NCBI GenBank assembly: GCA_015486375.1
Contig: WFRR01000119.1
Span: forward strand, 1 to 42,459
Direction: 5' to 3'
Source of the DNA: Thiotrichaceae bacterium
Lineage (GTDB): Bacteria; Pseudomonadota; Gammaproteobacteria; Thiotrichales; Thiotrichaceae
Length of the DNA stretch: 42,459 nucleotides
The notes below the pieces were generated by a model. The model was not told the origin of the DNA and searched no databases. It saw only the letters and a list, made by a program, of their open reading frames with translations. Positions 37,251 through 42,459 of the stretch are shown piece after piece. How positions within the stretch are numbered: the first letter of the stretch is position 1; the number at the start of each line of letters is the position of its first letter. A program made the translations under genes and the position numbers.

Positions 37251-39149
37251 ATGGCAACTGCAAATCAAAAAATACATCCAGAATTACTTAAATATTACGA
37301 GCAAGAACTGCAATTTACCCGTGAAATGGGTAAAGAATTTGCACAGCGTTATCCAGGTGTGGCACAACAGCTAGATTTAGATAATTTTGAATGCGCTGAC
37401 CCTTATGTAGAACGTTTATTAGAAGGCTTTGCCTTTTTATCTGCTCGCATCCAACTAAAGCTAGATGCAGAATTTCCTAAATTTACCCAGCATCTCTTAG
37501 AAACTGTTTACCCACATTATCTTAGCCCAATCCCCTCAATGAGCATTATGCAATTTGTACCCGACTTAGCAGGAGGGGTATCAGAACAAGGGTTTAGTTT
37601 ACCTAAAGGGACAGAATTAAGAGGAGAATTAGCTAAAAATACTCAAACTCGCTGTAAATACCATACGGCTCATGATGTAAAACTGTGGCCAATCCGTATT
37701 ATGGAGGCAAGTTATCTATCGCTTGGCGAAGCAAATTATTATGTTAAAAGTCAAGATGATAATGATATTAGATCTGGAATTAAGTTACGTTTAAAAACAG
37801 CGGGAGAAATGCCTTTTCAGATGTTGTCAGAGCTCAATAACTTAGTTTTTTATCTGGATGGGGGCGGAGAAATGCCCAACCGAGTTTATGAACTCTTGTT
37901 TGCTTATACAGAATCGATTGTTATTCAACCTGCTTCGGGTAAGTTTAATCCTGCTTGGACGCGGACTTTATCTGCGAACTGTATCCAAACGGTGGGTTTT
38001 AAAACCGAACAAGCTTTACTACCTTATACCGATATTTCCTTCCAAGGCTATCGTCTTTTTCAAGAATATTTTAACTTTCCCCAACGCTATCTATTCTTTG
38101 ATTTACAAAACTTAAGTAGTGCGATACAACGCTGTGAGCAAGATGAGCTAGAAATTATCTTTTTATTCAATGAAGAGAATAAATTATTACAGGACGTATT
38201 ATCCGCTAATAACTTTTCCCTTAATTGTACTCCTGCAATTAATCTATTTAAAAAATCTGCCAATCATATTCGCCTATCCGACCGTTCTACTGAACATCAC
38301 GTTATTCCAGAACGGACAAAACCAATGGATTACGAAGTTTATGCGATTAGTAATGTACTTGGATTTGATAAGAATTTGCAGGAAAAACAACAATTTCGTC
38401 CTTTTTATGCGTGTGAAGGCGATGATTCTGTTGATGGACATCAAGCCTATTATACTTTACGTCGAGAGCCGCGTTTGCATACCAGCAATCGACAGACCAG
38501 TAATGATTATATTGGCACAGAAGTATTTATTTCACTGGTTGATGCAAGCGAAACACCTTATAGCGCAGATCTAAAACAATTAGCGATTGGGTTAACCTGT
38601 ACAAATCGAAATTTACCCCAGTATTCTCGCTCTGAAAATGGAAAAACGCCTTTCACAATGCAGGATGATGGTCCGATTGAGCGTGTTTACTCACTCACTG
38701 GACTAACTGCCCCTAAACCACCGCACCCTGAAGGCGAGGTAGCGTGGCGATTGATTAGCCAGTTATCATTAAATTATTTATCTTTATTAGATCAGGATCA
38801 ACAAAAGGGGGCAGCGGCATTACGACAATTGCTATCACTCTATAGTCATAATACCAGTGCCAAAATAAGAAAACAGATTAATGGTATTTTATCAGTAGAA
38901 AGTCGCCAAATTGTAAGACGTATTCCTGGCGGTGGTCCGATTACTTTTGGTCGAGGAGTAGAAATTGTACTAACTTGTAAAGATAGTGCTTTTGAAGGCA
39001 GTGGCGTGTTTCTTTTAGGATCAATTATCGAACAATTCTTTAGTAAATATGTTTCTTTAAATAGCTTTACTCAAACCGTGTTAAAGACAGTTGAGCGAGG
39101 AATGATCAAGCGATGGCCTATAAGAATCGGAACAAAAGCAATACTTTAA
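37251..39149 (+). CDS. tssF: T6SS baseplate protein TssF
   Basis: 632 residues, the usual size. The N-terminus has ELLKYYEQELQFTREMGKEF and ADPYVERLLEGFAFLSARIQ. The LPKGTELRGELAKNTQTRC segment and a long beta-rich middle follow. The C-terminus has GGPITFGRGVEIVLTCKDSA and GSGVFLLGSIIEQFFSKYVS. TssF forms, with TssG and TssE, the wedges around the VgrG hub. It starts four bases after tssE. Its last 37 bases overlap tssG, so translation is coupled. Confidence 0.96.
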   Translation: MATANQKIHPELLKYYEQELQFTREMGKEFAQRYPGVAQQLDLDNFECADPYVERLLEGFAFLSARIQLKLDAEFPKFTQHLLETVYPHYLSPIPSMSIMQFVPDLAGGVSEQGFSLPKGTELRGELAKNTQTRCKYHTAHDVKLWPIRIMEASYLSLGEANYYVKSQDDNDIRSGIKLRLKTAGEMPFQMLSELNNLVFYLDGGGEMPNRVYELLFAYTESIVIQPASGKFNPAWTRTLSANCIQTVGFKTEQALLPYTDISFQGYRLFQEYFNFPQRYLFFDLQNLSSAIQRCEQDELEIIFLFNEENKLLQDVLSANNFSLNCTPAINLFKKSANHIRLSDRSTEHHVIPERTKPMDYEVYAISNVLGFDKNLQEKQQFRPFYACEGDDSVDGHQAYYTLRREPRLHTSNRQTSNDYIGTEVFISLVDASETPYSADLKQLAIGLTCTNRNLPQYSRSENGKTPFTMQDDGPIERVYSLTGLTAPKPPHPEGEVAWRLISQLSLNYLSLLDQDQQKGAAALRQLLSLYSHNTSAKIRKQINGILSVESRQIVRRIPGGGPITFGRGVEIVLTCKDSAFEGSGVFLLGSIIEQFFSKYVSLNSFTQTVLKTVERGMIKRWPIRIGTKAIL

Positions 39150-40135
39150 AATTACTAACGCGTTTACAAAAAACACCGTATAAATTTGGTTTTTATGCTG
39201 CGTTAAGGCAATTGGAATGTAGACATCATCAACAGGCACGTTTAGGAAAAACAATACGTCCTCGTGATGATATTGTGCGATTGGGTCAAACGCCCACCAC
39301 TATTTTTGCCCCTGCAACCTTGTCAGAATGTCATTCTGATAATGGTTTATTGCATCTAAATGTCTATTTTTTTGGTGTATTTGGTTCTAATGGGCCACTA
39401 CCTTTACATTTAACCGAATATGCTCGCCATCGTAGTCGAAATGCTAAAGATGAAGCAATGATATATTTTATGGATATTTTTCATCATCGTATGTTGAGCT
39501 TATTTTACCGTGCTTGGGCTAACAAAGAGCCTACCGTACATTATGATCGTCCTGACACTGACCGTTTCCATACTTATATCGGCTCATTACTCGGAATTGG
39601 AATGCCCGCACTGCAAAACCGCGATAGTATGCCAGACAACAGTAAACTGCACTTTGCTGCACATCTTGCTTCTACACCTCATCACGCTGAAGGCTTATCC
39701 TCAATATTAAAAGCATTTTTTAAAGTACCTGTTCAAATTGAAGAATTTGTGGGTGAATGGTTAAAAATACCCAAATACAGCCAAATACAACTAGGAATGA
39801 ATCAAGAAGGAGGCTTATTAGGACAAAATACCACCTTGGGGCAATACAGCTGGCAACGACAGTACAAATTTCGCTTACTAATCGGGGCAATGGATTTAGC
39901 AGAATATGAGAAATTGCTCCCTGATAAAAGCAAATTAAAGCTCATTAGTAGCATTATTAAAAATTATCTGGGTTATGAAATGAACTGGGATATTCGCCTT
40001 ATTTTAAAAAAACAACAACGTCCTCACACAGTCCTCGGAAATTATGGGCAACTTGGACTAACCTCATGGATAAGCAATAAAAAGGCAGTACAGGATGCTG
40101 ATGATTTGCTAATCAGTGCTGAAAATTTATATTAA
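39113..40135 (+). CDS. tssG: T6SS baseplate protein TssG
   Basis: 340 residues. Conserved blocks: TPYKFGFYAALRQLECRHHQ at the start, FGVFGSNGPLPLHLTEYARH, FFDIFHHRM-like MDIFHHRMLSLFYRAWANKE, and the C-terminal LLPDKSKLKLISSIIKNYLG. Works with TssF in the baseplate wedge. It overlaps tssF by 37 bases and precedes tssH by 43 bases. Confidence 0.95.
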   Translation: MAYKNRNKSNTLKLLTRLQKTPYKFGFYAALRQLECRHHQQARLGKTIRPRDDIVRLGQTPTTIFAPATLSECHSDNGLLHLNVYFFGVFGSNGPLPLHLTEYARHRSRNAKDEAMIYFMDIFHHRMLSLFYRAWANKEPTVHYDRPDTDRFHTYIGSLLGIGMPALQNRDSMPDNSKLHFAAHLASTPHHAEGLSSILKAFFKVPVQIEEFVGEWLKIPKYSQIQLGMNQEGGLLGQNTTLGQYSWQRQYKFRLLIGAMDLAEYEKLLPDKSKLKLISSIIKNYLGYEMNWDIRLILKKQQRPHTVLGNYGQLGLTSWISNKKAVQDADDLLISAENLY

Positions 40136-40178
40136 CAAAAAAATCTATAAAAATCGGAACTATCAGAAGGAAAATACT

Positions 40179-42459
40179 ATGTCAGGCATCAGTCGTACTG
40201 CATTATTTCGTAAACTTAATCCATTAAGCTATAGAGCCATAGAAAGTGCTACTGTTTATTGTAAATTACGAGGTAATCCCAATGTAGAGCTGATTCATTG
40301 GTTGCATCAAATTATGCAATTGCAAGATTCAGATATACATCAAATCCTGCAAGCATTTAAATTAAATCTATCTCATTTAAGCCGAGATATGACTGAAGCC
40401 CTTGATAAACTCCCTCGGGGAGCGAATGCTATTTCTGATTTTTCTTCAGAAGTTGAAGAAAGTGTAGAACGAGGTTGGGTATACAGCACCTTGCTTTTTA
40501 ATGATAATAAAGTCCGTTCAGGTCACTTACTGGTTGGAATTTTAAAGACCCCTCGATTAAAAAAGCATTTATATACGCTATCAACTCAATTCAGCAAAAT
40601 TCATTTAGAAGAATTAATTAATCAATTTAATACCATTATCGAAAACTCACCTGAAGATGCCATGCTGGCAACGGATGGTTCACAGCTACAGGATGCAGAA
40701 CCAGGTGAAGCCAGTGCAGCGATTGCTCCTGCGGCAATGGGTAAAAATGAGGCCTTACAAAGTTATACCATTGACTTAACAGCACAAGCTAAAACAGGCG
40801 AGCTTGATCCTATTGTGGGTCGAGATAATGAAATTCGACAGATGATTGATATTCTTATGCGTCGTCGTCAAAACAACCCTATTTTAACGGGTGAAGCAGG
40901 GGTGGGTAAAACGGCTGTTGTTGAAGGTTTTGCACAACGAATCGCTCGTGGTGATGTACCCCCTCCGCTTAAAGATATTGCAATTCATACTTTAGATCTT
41001 GGCTTATTACAAGCAGGGGCAAGTATGAAAGGTGAGTTTGAGCAACGACTTAAACAAATTATTGAAGAAGTACAATCTTCGGAAACACCAATTATATTGT
41101 TTATTGATGAAGCACATACGCTCATTGGTGCAGGGGGAGCAGCAGGAACCAGTGATGCAGCCAATCTATTAAAACCTGCTTTGGCACGAGGGACATTACG
41201 CACGATTGCTGCTACAACATGGGCAGAATATAAAAAATACTTTGAAAAAGATCCTGCACTAACGCGTCGTTTTCAAGTGGTGAGTATTGATGAACCTTCT
41301 GAAGAAAAAGCATTATTGATGCTACGCAGCATGACAATGGTAATGGAACGACATCATCAAGTGACAATACTTGATGAAGCATTAGAAGAAGCGGTTAAAT
41401 TATCACATCGTTATATTCCTGCCCGACAACTACCTGATAAAGCTGTGAGTATTTTAGATACTGCGGCGGCACGGGTTGCGGTTAGTCAATACGCAATACC
41501 TGCACAGGTAGAAGATTGTCAACGACAAATTCAAGCGTTAGAAACTGAAATGGAGATTATTAAGCGTGAAGCTGCCGTAGGGATTGATAGTGAAGCCAGA
41601 GAAACGCAAGCGACACAAAATTTAATAGAACAGAATGCCCAACTGGAAATATTAAAGAAACGCTGGAAAGAAGAAAAAATCTTAGTTGACGCTATTTTAC
41701 AACTCCGCAGTGAACTACGTGATAACGAAAATAATGAAAATAAGCTTGATGCTACAGAATTAGACTCCGCTGAACTCGATCAATTAAAGCTAAAACAAGA
41801 TAAATTAAATCAATTACAGGATGAAAATCCACTTATTTTACCCTCTGTGGATGCATACGCCATAGCATCCGTGATTGCAGACTGGACGGGAATCCCTGTG
41901 GGTAGAATGATTCGTGATGAAGTGGGGGCAGTACTTAAACTGAGTGAAACATTAAATCAACGTGTCGTTGGACAAAAACATGCCCTGAAAATGATTGCTA
42001 AACGGGTACAAACTTCTCGGGCAGGTTTAGACAGTCCGAATAAACCCATTGGCGTATTTTTATTATGTGGTCCTTCAGGGGTTGGTAAAACAGAAACAGG
42101 TCTAGCGTTAGCAGAGTCTTTGTATGGGGGTGAAGAAAATATTATCACCATTAATATGAGTGAATTCCAAGAAGCCCACAGTGTTTCTACACTTAAAGGC
42201 TCTCCTCCTGGTTATGTGGGTTATGGAGAAGGGGGTATTTTAACGGAAGCAGTACGTCGTCGTCCTTATAGTGTGATATTACTGGACGAAGTCGAAAAGG
42301 CGCACCCAGATGTACATGAAATATTTTTCCAAGTTTTTGATAAAGGACGGATGGAAGATGCCGAAGGAAGACTGATTGATTTTAGAAATACGCTTATCTT
42401 ACTCACTTCCAATGTGGGGACAGAGTTAATTATGCAGCAGTGTGCAAATGTGAAGGAAA
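40179..42459 (+). CDS. tssH: T6SS ATPase TssH (ClpV), 3' end outside window
   Basis: ClpB-like AAA+ disaggregase that recycles contracted TssBC sheaths. About 760 codons are present and the C-terminus runs off the right edge. The start has AGAAGGAAAA upstream. The N-terminal ClpN-type domain is at about 1-160. The first AAA domain carries Walker A GEAGVGKT and Walker [14 protein letters not shown] middle coiled coil lies at about 440-530 ([20 protein letters not shown]). The second AAA domain has [16 protein letters not shown], Walker [17 protein letters not shown] and Walker [16 protein letters not shown]. The reading frame is continuous throughout. It ends the visible tssB-C-hcp-E-F-G-H block; tssA, I, J, K, L and M would lie beyond it. 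Confidence 0.96.
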   Translation, partial: MSGISRTALFRKLNPLSYRAIESATVYCKLRGNPNVELIHWLHQIMQLQDSDIHQILQAFKLNLSHLSRDMTEALDKLPRGANAISDFSSEVEESVERGWVYSTLLFNDNKVRSGHLLVGILKTPRLKKHLYTLSTQFSKIHLEELINQFNTIIENSPEDAMLATDGSQLQDAEPGEASAAIAPAAMGKNEALQSYTIDLTAQAKTGELDPIVGRDNEIRQMIDILMRRRQNNPILTGEAGVGKTAVVEGFAQRIARGDVPPPLKDIAIHTLDLGLLQAGASMKGEFEQRLKQIIEEVQSSETPIILFIDEAHTLIGAGGAAGTSDAANLLKPALARGTLRTIAATTWAEYKKYFEKDPALTRRFQVVSIDEPSEEKALLMLRSMTMVMERHHQVTILDEALEEAVKLSHRYIPARQLPDKAVSILDTAAARVAVSQYAIPAQVEDCQRQIQALETEMEIIKREAAVGIDSEARETQATQNLIEQNAQLEILKKRWKEEKILVDAILQLRSELRDNENNENKLDATELDSAELDQLKLKQDKLNQLQDENPLILPSVDAYAIASVIADWTGIPVGRMIRDEVGAVLKLSETLNQRVVGQKHALKMIAKRVQTSRAGLDSPNKPIGVFLLCGPSGVGKTETGLALAESLYGGEENIITINMSEFQEAHSVSTLKGSPPGYVGYGEGGILTEAVRRRPYSVILLDEVEKAHPDVHEIFFQVFDKGRMEDAEGRLIDFRNTLILLTSNVGTELIMQQCANVKE

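Overview
The window is AT-rich, densely coded chromosomal DNA from a free-living-type gammaproteobacterium. The evidence for this is the rpoE-rseA-rseB-rseC cluster divergent from nadB, the purB-roxA (L16 arginine hydroxylase) neighbourhood, a monothiol Grx4-type glutaredoxin, ccoS, and Pel and type VI secretion genes. Sulfur-oxidiser- or methanotroph-like lineages would fit, but the species cannot be named from this sequence alone. No insertion sequence, phage, CRISPR array or rRNA is visible.

Layout. (a) 1-6875, mostly minus strand: bioC (cut by the window edge), tRNA-Lys with its own promoter and terminator, a Nif3/YbgI protein, an exported protein of unknown function whose signal peptide overlaps the end of hisC, then hisC, aroC, a membrane-anchored methionine-rich coiled-coil protein carrying a G9 tract in its coding strand, and selD. 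(b) 6975-15021, plus strand: egtD (histidine N-methyltransferase), then pelB-pelC-pelD-pelE. These are the outer-membrane and c-di-GMP-receptor half of Pel polysaccharide export; pelA, pelF and pelG are not in the window. (c) 15132-18435, minus strand: grxD and rpoE-rseA-rseB-rseC. (d) 18669-23577, plus strand: nadB, purB, roxA and a DUF1287 lipoprotein. (e) 23672-27973, minus strand: an AI-2E/PerM permease, a small unknown protein, a LysR regulator, ccoS and a DegS/DegQ-like lipoprotein protease. (f) 28260-33499, mixed: argB, a DUF4399 protein, a 2OG-Fe(II) oxygenase, a DUF2306 membrane protein, yggS and a glutathione-reductase-family enzyme. (g) 33897 to the end, plus strand: a type VI secretion operon in the order tssB-tssC-hcp-tssE-tssF-tssG-tssH, the last gene cut by the window edge.

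How the genes work together. The Pel genes and the T6SS are cell-surface systems. The rpoE-rse genes and the DegS-like protease belong to envelope stress control. The egtD/selD divergent pair, the glutaredoxin and the glutathione-reductase homologue concern thiol or selenium redox chemistry. The most unusual points are the G9 tract at 5239-5247, where a one-base slip in either direction truncates the protein at the same place; a PelD with no RxxD motif in its GGDEF-like half; a reductase that lacks both NADPH-phosphate-binding arginines; a TssE with a helical insertion of about 50 residues; and the selD-egtD pairing, which raises the possibility of selenoneine-type chemistry.
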